Assembly: GCA_964576465.1 (NCBI GenBank)
Contig: CAZNXE010000140.1
Location: forward strand, 1 to 14,516
Direction: 5' to 3'
DNA: 14,516 nucleotides
Origin: CAZNXE01 sp964576465
GTDB lineage: Bacteria > Planctomycetota > Planctomycetia > Pirellulales > JAEUIK01
Below the pieces are notes generated by a model, which saw only the letters and a list, made by a program, of their open reading frames with translations, was not told the DNA's origin and made no database searches. Shown piece after piece: positions 1 through 6,382 of this stretch. Numbering within the stretch: the stretch's first letter is position 1; each line of letters starts with the position of its first letter. The position numbers were made by a program, and so were the translations under genes.

Positions 1-25
1 ACGCCAGAGTGACGTTCCGGTCGGA

Positions 26-967
26 TTAGAGATCGGCAATCTGGCGATAGTAGTCGATCGACAGGCGAAGGCCCTCGTCGAGATCAATCTGTGATTCGTA
101 GTCCAGGTACGCTCGGGCCTGAGTGATATCGGCCAAACTCTCACGGACGTCACCAATCCGCGACGGTTCGTGCATGGGCTGAATATCTAATTCGAGATGG
201 TGCCGCAGGGCCGCGAGCAATTCCAGCAGACTCGTCGTTCGCCCGTTGGCCATATTGAAGACCATGCCGGAGACATCCTTCGCGTCGGCTGCCAGCAGGT
301 TCCCATGAACCACGTTGGCCACATACGTAAAGTCGCGCGACTGATGACCATCGCCGTAGATCGTTGGCCGCTCGCCACGCAACATGGCTGTGATGAACCG
401 CGGAATGACGGCCGAGTATTCGCTCTTGGGGTCTTGCCGGGGACCGAACACATTGAAGTATCGCAGGCAGACCGTTTCCAGGTCGAAGGACGCGGAAGCG
501 GCTTGGCAATATAACTCGCCGGCCAGCTTCGCCGCGCCATAGGGTGAGATCGGGCGGGGTAGGTCGGTTTCCCGCTTCGACGAGGTCGGTTGATCGCCGT
601 AGGCACTGCTCGATGCGGCGTACACAACACGACGCACGTTGGCCTTCCGAGCTTCGTTCAGCACATTCAGCGTGCCAGTCACACAGGCGGCATTCGTGTC
701 CAGCGGATGTTCGATACTGCGCGGGACCGAAGCCAGGGCCGCCTCGTGAAAGATGCAATCAACTCCAGCGACCGCTTTGGCCAAAGCGTCGACGTCGACC
801 AGATCTCCTTCGAAGAACTCAACCTTGTCGGCAATGTGGGCGAAGTTTTCGCGCCGGCCTGTAGAGAGGTTGTCGAACACGCGTACGTTGTCACCGCGTT
901 CGACGAGCGCCGTCGCGATATGAGAGCCGATAAAACCTGCACCACCGGTTACCAGAAATGTCCGCAT
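26..967 (-). CDS. NAD-dependent epimerase/dehydratase (UDP-glucose 4-epimerase type)
   Basis: Extended short-chain dehydrogenase of 313 aa, the usual length for UDP-hexose 4-epimerases. The N-terminal Rossmann motif is TGGAGFIGSH (residues 7-16). FDNLSTG follows near 31-37, and the catalytic set is the Ser cluster in AASSSAYG (118-124) with Y143-x3-K147 in SPYGAAK. LRYFNVFGPRQ and a DFTYV segment are further family landmarks. It should interconvert nucleotide sugars (UDP-Glc/Gal, GlcNAc/GalNAc or uronates) in the cytoplasm, using bound NAD. I chose the ATG at 967, preceded by a GAGGCG stretch, because it places the Rossmann strand at the N-terminus; an in-frame GTG at 982 would add five residues. 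Exact sugar specificity cannot be read from the sequence. Its neighbours suggest it supplies precursor for a surface polysaccharide. Confidence 0.93.
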   Translation of the reverse strand: MRTFLVTGGAGFIGSHIATALVERGDNVRVFDNLSTGRRENFAHIADKVEFFEGDLVDVDALAKAVAGVDCIFHEAALASVPRSIEHPLDTNAACVTGTLNVLNEARKANVRRVVYAASSSAYGDQPTSSKRETDLPRPISPYGAAKLAGELYCQAASASFDLETVCLRYFNVFGPRQDPKSEYSAVIPRFITAMLRGERPTIYGDGHQSRDFTYVANVVHGNLLAADAKDVSGMVFNMANGRTTSLLELLAALRHHLELDIQPMHEPSRIGDVRESLADITQARAYLDYESQIDLDEGLRLSIDYYRQIADL

Positions 968-982
968 TCGCCGCCTCGACAC

Positions 983-1366
983 ACTACGCGTTTACGATCA
1001 AGAACCCACACCGTCGACATGACCCATCCTTTTTTAATCCCGCACGCTTTTCGCCGTCATCTAATGACGAATCTCTCGAATATCGCAGTGGCCCTGGGGT
1101 CACCGAAATCGCTCGAAGCACGTGCCTAGATTACCGAGAGGAGGTCTGCCACGGACCTTAAAGAATAGCCCCAAATCGTATAGTCCGCATGGACTTCTTA
1201 CAAGCGAGCCCCGCGGACCGAGAATTCACCGGAATTCCCTCTCTGGGCAGCTGAAAGCCGATCGAAGAGCGACGACTGCCTGGGGGCCGAGCAAGGTGAA
1301 CCTCCGAAAAGTCGATTTGGAGACCTCTGTCGCTGGAACCCCAGGCAGCCGTGAATCGCTGATTTG
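983..1366. other. Intergenic stretch between the two minus-strand sugar genes
   Basis: No convincing coding sequence. It must hold the epimerase promoter on the minus strand, but I cannot assign -35/-10 boxes with confidence. Its left part carries a T6 run (1029-1034) and its right part a 10-bp inverted repeat listed separately. A small EcoRI-type GAATTC pair with a 4-nt spacer near 1219-1234 is the only other symmetry seen. Confidence 0.6.
1276..1348 (-). repeat. 10-bp perfect inverted repeat enclosing 53 nt, downstream of the acetyltransferase
   Basis: CTGCCTGGGG (1276-1285) is matched exactly by CCCCAGGCAG (1339-1348). On the minus strand the enclosed 53 nt contain GAGGTCTCC and GGAGG, which allow additional pairing, so a 73-nt structured RNA in the 3' region of the acetyltransferase transcript is possible. 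No T tract follows the stem, so it is not a standard intrinsic terminator. The length resembles a tRNA, but no tRNA T-arm or anticodon arm can be fitted. Confidence 0.45.
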
Positions 1367-2062
1367 CTAGGCGATCGCACGCGGTTGATCGTGGTCCAGA
1401 GACTCGTTGACCGAGGCCATGGTCTCTGACGAATCGACAACGTCGCGGCGGATCACTCGGGCTGGAACGCCCGCCACCACGCAGTCATCGGTCACGCTTT
1501 TTGTAACGACGCCACCGGCTGCCACGGCAACGCCTGCTCCGAGACGGGTGCCGGCGGTGATGGTCGAATGGGCACCAGTCCAACTGCCGTTGCCAATGCG
1601 GACAGGTGCCGACTGGGGGCGACCGAAACGGTATGAACCGTCGTGCTTCGAGTGGTTGCTCGATGCGATCACGGTGTAGGGACCGAGCATTACCTCGTCG
1701 CCGAGGGTCACGGTTCCGTAGGCGTCAAGCCAGCAGCCCGGAGCGATATAGACGTCATTGCCCAAGTGCAGCCGCGTTGTGTGATTGATGCGAACCCCGG
1801 AGGCAATCTGGAAATTGCGACCGCAGTTGGCAAAACAACGCCGAACCAGCCAGCCCCGAAACCGCAGCACCGGCATCAAGTCAGGCAAGAATGACGTCGC
1901 ACTCATCACGAAGACAAACCAGACATAGGACAACACCCGAGTAAGCTCTGCCTTGCGAGACGAAACTTTCGCTGCCGGAAATTGCAGAGAAGCATGCGTC
2001 GAAGTTGGCGCAGTCTCAGCCGCACCAGATAACGCTGCGTGATAATAGACCGAAGGAGACAC
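1367..2062 (-). CDS. Left-handed beta-helix (hexapeptide) O-acetyltransferase, WcaF/Maa-like
   Basis: Protein of 231 aa. A variable N-terminal part (about 1-75) is followed by hexapeptide repeats ([LIV]-G-x4 pattern), for example HLGNDVYIAPGCWLDAYG, VTLGDEVMLGPY, VRIGNGSWTGAHSTITAG and RLGAGVAVAAGGVVTKSV. It closes with the signature VVAGVPARVIRR. The His in SSNHSKHDGS (about H137) sits where the catalytic His of CoA-dependent sugar O-acetyltransferases is found. These enzymes move acetyl from acetyl-CoA to a sugar hydroxyl of a polysaccharide or its precursor. I prefer the GTG start at 2062 because AAGAGG lies seven bases upstream; a TTG at 2089 would add nine residues and has no comparable ribosome site. 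It is on the same strand as the epimerase, separated by about 400 bp, so the two need not share a transcript. Confidence 0.85.
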   Translation of the reverse strand: MSPSVYYHAALSGAAETAPTSTHASLQFPAAKVSSRKAELTRVLSYVWFVFVMSATSFLPDLMPVLRFRGWLVRRCFANCGRNFQIASGVRINHTTRLHLGNDVYIAPGCWLDAYGTVTLGDEVMLGPYTVIASSNHSKHDGSYRFGRPQSAPVRIGNGSWTGAHSTITAGTRLGAGVAVAAGGVVTKSVTDDCVVAGVPARVIRRDVVDSSETMASVNESLDHDQPRAIA

Positions 2063-2598
2063 GAGAATACCTCTTACACGTGAAGACAATGAAACAAGAA
2101 ACTGCCAACTCAGCTAGCTCTTGCTCTTCACGGGCAATCCGGTGATTTCTCGACAATTCGGCAAATAGAACGTGGCGGTTCTCGCGCCACCCAACTTCAT
2201 TACTCTCAGAAGAATACCGATCCGCGGGGGCAATGTCAACGATATTCGAGTCGATCGTTTGCGTTCTTTTGGCATTGAGATGCTGAATGGTCCTGTTGGG
2301 GGGTGCTGATCGCCGTAGGTGCATCGGTGACGGATAAACGCAGGTTGATGTAAGGTGCCGAACGGCTTGCCGGCGACATTTGGCTGCTGTAGTCACGAAT
2401 TCTCGCACCGGTGCGACATCCTCCGCAGCACGTGGGATTGCCGGGCGTCACGTGTCTACTTGCCCAGTGCATGTCCAGCTTCGATAATCCACGCTGTCTT
2501 TGACTGATCGACTTGTTCGGCAGGCACGGGGTCCACTTCAGGCCTACGGGAAGACTGCCTAAGTTACCACTGAATCCACATCTATTGAGGAACGACCG
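2063..2598. other. Divergent intergenic region between acetyltransferase and DUF1080 gene
   Basis: About 535 bp separating two divergently transcribed genes, so both promoters must lie here. I see no gene: the open frames have poor composition and no family motifs. A short hairpin, GTGGCG (2172-2177) with CGCCAC (2185-2190) around a 7-nt loop, is the only clear symmetry. No -35/-10 pair is convincing on either strand. Confidence 0.6.
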
Positions 2599-3237
2599 AT
2601 GAAATCGATGCTTCGCTGGTTCTCTTTTGGAACTTCTGCCCTGGTTGTTTTCTGCTTGCTGAGCGGGGTTCAAGCTCAAGGCAAGGATTGGGTCGCCTTG
2701 TTTGATGGAAAGACGATGGACGGCTGGGAGAAGGTTGGCAGCGATAAGAGCGTGTGGGAAGTCAAAGACGGAGCACTCTGCGGATCGGGGCATGCATCAA
2801 TGCTGGTTAGCACGACGGGCCCCTATAAGAACTTCCGCTATCGAGCGGAGGTCAAGATCAACGATCACGGAAACTCAGGGCTCTACTTCCGAACGACCCG
2901 TAAGCCAGGCTTTGCCGACGGCTACGAAGCGCAGATCGACAGTACGCATGGTGACCCGATTCGCACCGGCTCAATCTACGGCATGTGCCACGTGTACAAA
3001 CGGATTGTCGAACCCGACACGTGGTTTACCTATGAGATTCAGGTCCGCGACGATGTGTGGCGCGGTCGTGCGGTCACGCGAATCAAGATCACCATCGACG
3101 GAGACGAGCTATACGAATACCTCGACTTCGAGCAAACCTTCAAAGAAGGCCACTTCGCCTTCCAACAACACGACCCCGGCAGCAAAGTCTGCATCCGCAA
3201 GATCGAAGTGATGGAGTTGCCAAGCAAGGGGCGTTAG
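2599..3237 (+). CDS. Secreted DUF1080 protein (3-keto-disaccharide hydrolase-like domain)
   Basis: Protein of 212 aa, essentially one DUF1080 domain behind a signal peptide. Residues 1-26 give a basic start, a hydrophobic core (ALVVFCLLSG) and a VQA cleavage site, so the product should be exported. The mature part begins KDWVALFDGKTMDGWE (29-44), the DUF1080 opening. It continues with GNSGLYFRTT (91-100), GYEAQIDST (108-116) and GSIYG (124-128), the beta-sandwich carbohydrate-binding/hydrolase core. The family is very abundant in planctomycetes; some members cleave 3-keto-glycosides and many are uncharacterised, so substrate is unknown. The ATG is preceded by GAGGAACGACCG, a workable ribosome site. 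Its last 49 bp, including the stop, recur in diverged form at 5707-5755, on the far side of the TcmP/DUF5131 genes. Confidence 0.88.
   Translation: MKSMLRWFSFGTSALVVFCLLSGVQAQGKDWVALFDGKTMDGWEKVGSDKSVWEVKDGALCGSGHASMLVSTTGPYKNFRYRAEVKINDHGNSGLYFRTTRKPGFADGYEAQIDSTHGDPIRTGSIYGMCHVYKRIVEPDTWFTYEIQVRDDVWRGRAVTRIKITIDGDELYEYLDFEQTFKEGHFAFQQHDPGSKVCIRKIEVMELPSKGR
3189..3237 (+). repeat. 49-bp direct repeat, copy 1 (3' end of DUF1080 gene)
   Basis: This copy is the in-frame end of the intact DUF1080 gene, encoding CIRKIEVMELPSKGR and the stop. It matches 5707-5755 at 45 of 49 positions without gaps. The two copies bracket the TcmP and DUF5131 genes, a spacing of about 2.5 kb. Confidence 0.9.
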
Positions 3238-3290
3238 TTCTACAGCAGTGGTTTTGTGTTGGACACCAATGGTTCAACGAGAACTAATCC

Positions 3291-3320
3291 ACCGAGGCTT
3301 CCTCTCTGAAAACCGAGGCT
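3291..3320 (+). repeat. Short direct repeat ACCGAGGCT upstream of tcmP
   Basis: ACCGAGGCT occurs at 3291-3299 and again at 3312-3320, a 21-bp period (two helical turns). It lies in the leader of the TcmP gene, where paired sites of this kind can be an operator. It could equally be chance. No promoter boxes are clear in 3238-3385. Confidence 0.25.
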
Positions 3321-3385
3321 ACGACGCTTGTTTTGGTGGCTGGGTCGAAGTTGCGCGAGGACGGTCATCGATAAAGGCCAAGCTC

Positions 3386-4498
3386 ATGAGTAAGAGCGAC
3401 TTGATTGAGATGTTTCCGCACACGGCGGCGAAGCACTTGCTGCTGAAGCGGTATTTAGATCGGTGGTTTCCGATTCTTGGAAAGCATCACCGACGCATCA
3501 ACTACATCGATGGCTTTGCTGGTCCGGGAGAGTATTCCCGCGGCGAGAAAGGATCACCGATCATCGCCATCGAATCCGCGATGGCACATGTGGAGCGAGG
3601 CACCCTTGATCCGTCAGTCGAAGTGAACTTCATTTTCGTTGAGAAACAGAATCGGTTTGCAGACCATCTTCGTGGCCAATTGTCTAGTCTCAGTCCGCCA
3701 TCTCAATTCAAAATCAACGTCATTGATGGAGAATTCTCGGACGTGATTGGCGGGAAGATTCTCGATCAGTTGGAACAAGACAGTAAACGGCTTGCACCGA
3801 CGTTCGCGTTTGTTGATCCCTTTGGCTTTAGCGGGATTCCCTTTGACTTGATGGCCCGCATTCTCAAATACCCACGCTGCGAAGTGTTCATCAATGTGAT
3901 GGTTGAATTCATCAATCGGTTCCTTGAGCATCCCAACGAGGCGGTGTACCAGCATTTCCCCGTCACGTTTGGGACTGACGAGATACTGGAGATTCCGGGT
4001 CGGGCTGGACGCCGAGTGGATGAGATTCTCAGTCTTTACCGGAGACAACTTGACAAGCATGCCAAATTCGTTGGTCAGTTCGACATGCGCGGCAAGAAAG
4101 ACCAGCAGACCTACTCGTTGTTCTTTGCCTCAAACGACGCGACGGGATTTCTGAAGATGAAGGAGGCGAATTGGTCATTGGACAAGGTATTCGGAAGCCG
4201 GTTTTCCGATGCCTATGCCACACAATCGGAGCTATTTGAGGTGATGGGTATAGAATGTCTCTGGGATGAGATGCAGGAGAATTTTCATGGCCAGACGGTG
4301 GGAATGAGCGAAGTTGACAAGTTCGTTGCCGAGGAAACCGACTTTCTTCCGAGTCACGCCCGAAAGCTCCTCAAGGAGCGTGAAAAACACAATGATATTT
4401 CCGTGATTGCGAAAGACGGATACAAACGCCCCAAAGGAACCTTCAAGCCCGACAAGGTGAAGATTCGGTTCCAGAAGCCCAAAGAAGTGCTGTTCTAA
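3386..4498 (+). CDS. tcmP: Three-Cys-motif partner protein TcmP
   Basis: Protein of 370 aa matching the TcmP family, defined by its genomic pairing with Gp37/Gp68 (DUF5131) proteins. Typical features are the opening KSDLIEMFPHTAAKHLLLKRYLDRWFPIL, then YIDGFAGPGEY (40-50), FVEK (84-87) and FAFVDPFGFSG (140-150). The Gly-rich loop, the acidic residue after a following strand and the later DPFG have the order of motifs I, II and IV of class I SAM-dependent methyltransferases, so I infer a methyltransferase-like fold; activity is unproven. I chose the ATG at 3386 because it gives the family's N-terminus; the frame stays open upstream to 3248, but those 46 residues look non-coding. The stop lies 13 bp before the next start, so the pair is almost certainly co-transcribed. 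Base composition looks lower in GC than the polysaccharide genes, hinting at acquisition. Confidence 0.88.
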   Translation: MSKSDLIEMFPHTAAKHLLLKRYLDRWFPILGKHHRRINYIDGFAGPGEYSRGEKGSPIIAIESAMAHVERGTLDPSVEVNFIFVEKQNRFADHLRGQLSSLSPPSQFKINVIDGEFSDVIGGKILDQLEQDSKRLAPTFAFVDPFGFSGIPFDLMARILKYPRCEVFINVMVEFINRFLEHPNEAVYQHFPVTFGTDEILEIPGRAGRRVDEILSLYRRQLDKHAKFVGQFDMRGKKDQQTYSLFFASNDATGFLKMKEANWSLDKVFGSRFSDAYATQSELFEVMGIECLWDEMQENFHGQTVGMSEVDKFVAEETDFLPSHARKLLKEREKHNDISVIAKDGYKRPKGTFKPDKVKIRFQKPKEVLF

Positions 4499-4511
4499 AT
4501 TGGAGAGACTC

Positions 4512-5342
4512 ATGGCGCAAAACACAGCGATCCAATGGTGTGACTCAACAGAGAACCCGACGATGGGTTGCGCCGGATGCGAACTGTGGAACGAAGAACG
4601 GCAGACATGTTACGCCGGTGTCCTGCATCGACGTTTCGGTGGAGTGTCGTCCGGCTATGCACCAGAATTCGAGCAGGTCACGCTGTTTCCCGGACGAATG
4701 CAGCGAGCATCAAAATGGTCTGATCTCTCTGGGCTAGAACGAACGAACAAACCATGGCTCAACGGAATGCCCCGACTGATTTTTGTCTCGGACATGGGTG
4801 ATGCTTTGTCGCAGTCGGTTGCGTTTGAGTATTTACGCGATGAAGTGATTGCGAATGTCACAAGCGATCTTGGCCGTAGGCATCGATGGCTGTGGCTCAC
4901 AAAGCGGCCCCAACGAATGGCGGCGTTTTCGCGCTGGCTTGATGGTAGGTGGCCCTCGAATTTGTGGGTAGCGACCAGCGTTACAACTCAGAAATCGACA
5001 TCTCGAATCAAGCATCTCTTGAATGTTGGCGACGAGAAAACAGTTCGGTTCCTCTCCGTTGAGCCGCAGTGGGAGGTAATTAGTCTGAATAGGTGGCTCC
5101 CATCGATCAACTGGGTCGTTCAAGGAGGTGAATCAGGTCCGTCTGCCAACGAATTCCACGTTGAGTGGGCAGAGGCATTGATCTCACAGTGCAAAGACCA
5201 CAAGGTTCCATACTTTCTCAAGCAACTCGGCTCAAAAGTTTGCCAGAAAGGCGGACAAACACATTTCGAACACTCCCATGGGGGCGATTGGGACGAATGG
5301 CCAAGATGGCTGCGGGTGCGACAGTTTCCAAGAGCAGCCTGA
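4512..5342 (+). CDS. Phage Gp37/Gp68 family protein (DUF5131), three-Cys-motif protein
   Basis: Protein of 276 aa with the full set of DUF5131 landmarks. The N-terminal IQWCDSTENPTMGC leads into a cysteine motif C20-x2-C23-x9-C33-Y-A, probably a metal or Fe-S site. Then come FVSDMGD, WLWLTKRPQRM, NLWVATSV, VRFLSVEP, WVVQGGESGP and the C-terminal VPYFLKQLGS. The family occurs in phages, mobile regions and bacteria; radical-SAM-like chemistry has been suspected from the cysteines but the spacing is not the canonical CX3CX2C. No substrate is known. The start at 4512 has GGAGAG just upstream; an in-frame TTG at 4500 is less likely. Its immediate upstream neighbour is the family's recognised partner TcmP, which supports both calls. 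Confidence 0.9.
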   Translation: MAQNTAIQWCDSTENPTMGCAGCELWNEERQTCYAGVLHRRFGGVSSGYAPEFEQVTLFPGRMQRASKWSDLSGLERTNKPWLNGMPRLIFVSDMGDALSQSVAFEYLRDEVIANVTSDLGRRHRWLWLTKRPQRMAAFSRWLDGRWPSNLWVATSVTTQKSTSRIKHLLNVGDEKTVRFLSVEPQWEVISLNRWLPSINWVVQGGESGPSANEFHVEWAEALISQCKDHKVPYFLKQLGSKVCQKGGQTHFEHSHGGDWDEWPRWLRVRQFPRAA

Positions 5343-5569
5343 TCGAAATAATTATCGAAAGAGCTTGCTTGGGCGAAATAAAGGTCCCAAGAACCGAAAA
5401 TGCACTGGCCGACCATCCAGGATGTCCTGCCTCAGTCTGCTTTGGAACCGACCGGTGTATTTCCCTCGCTGGTTGGCAAATATCCAACATTGGGCAGCAG
5501 ACCGGAAAGCTAGAGAAGATGCTCGACCGTTTGTCGGGCGGTGACGAAAGGCAAGCCGCAGCCAAGTAG
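5297..5569 (+). CDS. Possible small protein overlapping the end of the DUF5131 gene
   Basis: A 90-aa frame opens at an ATG inside the last 46 bp of the DUF5131 gene and continues through otherwise unexplained DNA to a TAG that lies inside the REP-like left arm. Its codons are plausible for coding (many GAA, GCC, ATC, GAC) and the product has an orderly look: a segment SSLIEIIIERACLGEIKV, four Cys, and a helical tail SNIGQQTGKLEKMLDRL. It matches no family I know and the ribosome site (GGGAC) is weak. It could be a third cassette gene, or a chance frame. If real, the REP element supplied its stop codon. Confidence 0.3.
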   Translation: MAKMAAGATVSKSSLIEIIIERACLGEIKVPRTENALADHPGCPASVCFGTDRCISLAGWQISNIGQQTGKLEKMLDRLSGGDERQAAAK

Positions 5570-5710
5570 GGTCCGCTGTGCGGACCGATCTAATCGCTAT
5601 CTTGACTGCAGAGAAATCGTTCATCCAGGAAGGTGGGCACGACGAACGTTGGGTGTCTCGCGAGTGCAAACACTCGGCAATGGTCCGCACAGCGGACCCG
5701 ACCTGGCTGC
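5558..5710. repeat. REP-like inverted pair (REPIN-type element A)
   Basis: The left arm (5558-5586) and right arm (5682-5710) are inverted copies matching at 27 of 29 positions, including an exact 18-bp core, GGGTCCGCTGTGCGGACC. Each core is itself a hairpin, GGTCCGC-TGT-GCGGACC. The outer end reads GCAGCCA(A/G)GT(A/C)GGG, so the left arm carries a GTAG just before the palindrome, the hallmark of REP sequences recognised by RAYT transposases. The 95 nt between the arms contain no gene. Two inverted REPs make a REPIN, a non-autonomous element. The right arm's last four bases are also the first four of the DUF1080 gene-end remnant. Confidence 0.75.
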
Positions 5711-5755
5711 ATCCGCAAAATTGAAGTGATGGGGTTGCCAAGCAAGGGCCGTTAG
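5707..5755 (+). pseudogene. Remnant of a DUF1080 gene 3' end (direct repeat copy 2)
   Basis: Forty-nine bases align without gaps to the end of the intact DUF1080 gene (3189-3237) with four differences. Read in the same frame they encode CIRKIEVMGLPSKGR and a stop: three of the four changes are synonymous third-position changes and one turns Glu into Gly. This pattern suggests the copy diverged while part of a working gene, then lost its 5' part. Upstream similarity stops exactly at the REP right arm. It is either the tail of a lost tandem paralogue or the old gene end left behind by an insertion. Confidence 0.75.
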
Positions 5756-5883
5756 ACAAGAACGGCAGGAAGGATTTCCCGGGGCCGATTCAACCTTACG
5801 CTCGCCTAAGAATGCAGATGAGCCCCAGCCATCAAATGGTTTCCCCTTTTTATTTTCTCAGTTCGGACTGAGGTAGGAATAGG
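5756..5883. other. Leader of the MpsC-like gene with a hairpin near the ribosome site
   Basis: Non-coding. It contains a CCCCTTTTTATTTTC stretch (5842-5857 region) and a perfect 6-bp hairpin, CTCAGT-TCGG-ACTGAG (5857-5872), a stable UNCG-like tetraloop form. The likely ribosome site (AGGTAGGA, 5871-5878) begins within the last bases of this stem, so folding could modulate initiation at 5884. Confidence 0.4.
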
Positions 5884-6264
5884 ATGATGAAGACCCGAGG
5901 TGAATTGGAAGCGGCCATTTGCCAGACGATCATCCGATTCGAGAAGGAATACATGGGCCGTGGTCCGCTGGAGACAAAGTGCTTTCTCCTGGGCGATCTG
6001 CTTCTGGTTCGCTTAAAGGGAGTCCTGACGCCTACCGAGCTCAAATTGGCTGCATCCCAAGAGCGCGGCCGCTACCTCTTGAAACAAGTCAGACAGCAGC
6101 TACTTGATTTTGGCCGGCCGCTGTTGGAAGCCGCCGTTGAGGATATCCTCGGCGTTTCTGTGGAGAGCGTGCATACCGACATCAGCACGAAAACTGGCGA
6201 ACGGATCATTGTCTTCACGCTGGCAGGCAAACCAAGCTTCACGCAGAATCCTCCTAGCAATTGA
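5884..6264 (+). CDS. MpsC / DUF2294 family protein
   Basis: Protein of 126 aa, the typical length of a lone DUF2294 domain. The opening KTRGELEAAICQTIIRFEKEYMGRGP is the family's N-terminus, followed by LVRLKGVLTPTELKLA and an end with VHTDISTKTGERIIVFTL. DUF2294 proteins are named MpsC after the Staphylococcus MpsABC system, where MpsAB supplies inorganic carbon or ion transport linked to membrane potential; the role of MpsC itself is unclear. It has no signal or membrane segment, so it should be cytoplasmic. Two adjacent ATG codons (5884, 5887) both fit. MpsA and MpsB are not in this window, but a carbonic-anhydrase-like protein and a SulP transporter follow, pointing to a shared role in bicarbonate supply. 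Confidence 0.85.
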   Translation: MMKTRGELEAAICQTIIRFEKEYMGRGPLETKCFLLGDLLLVRLKGVLTPTELKLAASQERGRYLLKQVRQQLLDFGRPLLEAAVEDILGVSVESVHTDISTKTGERIIVFTLAGKPSFTQNPPSN

Positions 6265-6346
6265 CTTTGCTACATTGGGCATAGCCATCTACACCTGGTC
6301 TCGCGGGAGACGGCAGCAAAAAGGAAAAAATTTCCTGAGGTTGGCG

Positions 6347-6376
6347 TTGACAACCGACCGATGGGCTATCTAGATT
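6347..6376 (+). promoter_or_regulatory. Candidate sigma70-type promoter
   Basis: A consensus -35 box TTGACA (6347-6352) is followed after 18 bp by TAGATT (6371-6376), which matches four of six -10 positions. Transcription would begin near 6383, about 100 bases before the strong terminator at 6480-6525. Planctomycete promoters are poorly defined, so this is a motif call only. Confidence 0.4.
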
Positions 6377-6382
6377 GAAACT

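Noticed and set aside
6..17. Shared GTGACGTTCCG between the left window edge and the hairpin at 13948-13991
   Set aside because: An 11-bp match is expected by chance many times in a window this size, and the left flank shows no matching hairpin.
187..758. Long open frames overlapping the epimerase gene in other frames
   Set aside because: High-GC shadow frames: Arg/Pro/Ser/Trp-rich with no motifs, while the epimerase frame carries all catalytic motifs.
1276..1348. tRNA gene on either strand (length near 73 nt)
   Set aside because: No T-loop GTTCnAnnC, no D-arm and no anticodon arm can be fitted; the outer stem is 10 bp, not 7.
3248..3385. N-terminal extension of TcmP by 46 residues
   Set aside because: Known family N-terminus is at the ATG at 3386; the extension has no conserved features and would begin 11 bp past the DUF1080 stop without a ribosome site.
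5558..5710. Insertion sequence or CRISPR array
   Set aside because: Only two inverted arms with no transposase gene and no regularly spaced direct repeats; a REP pair explains it.
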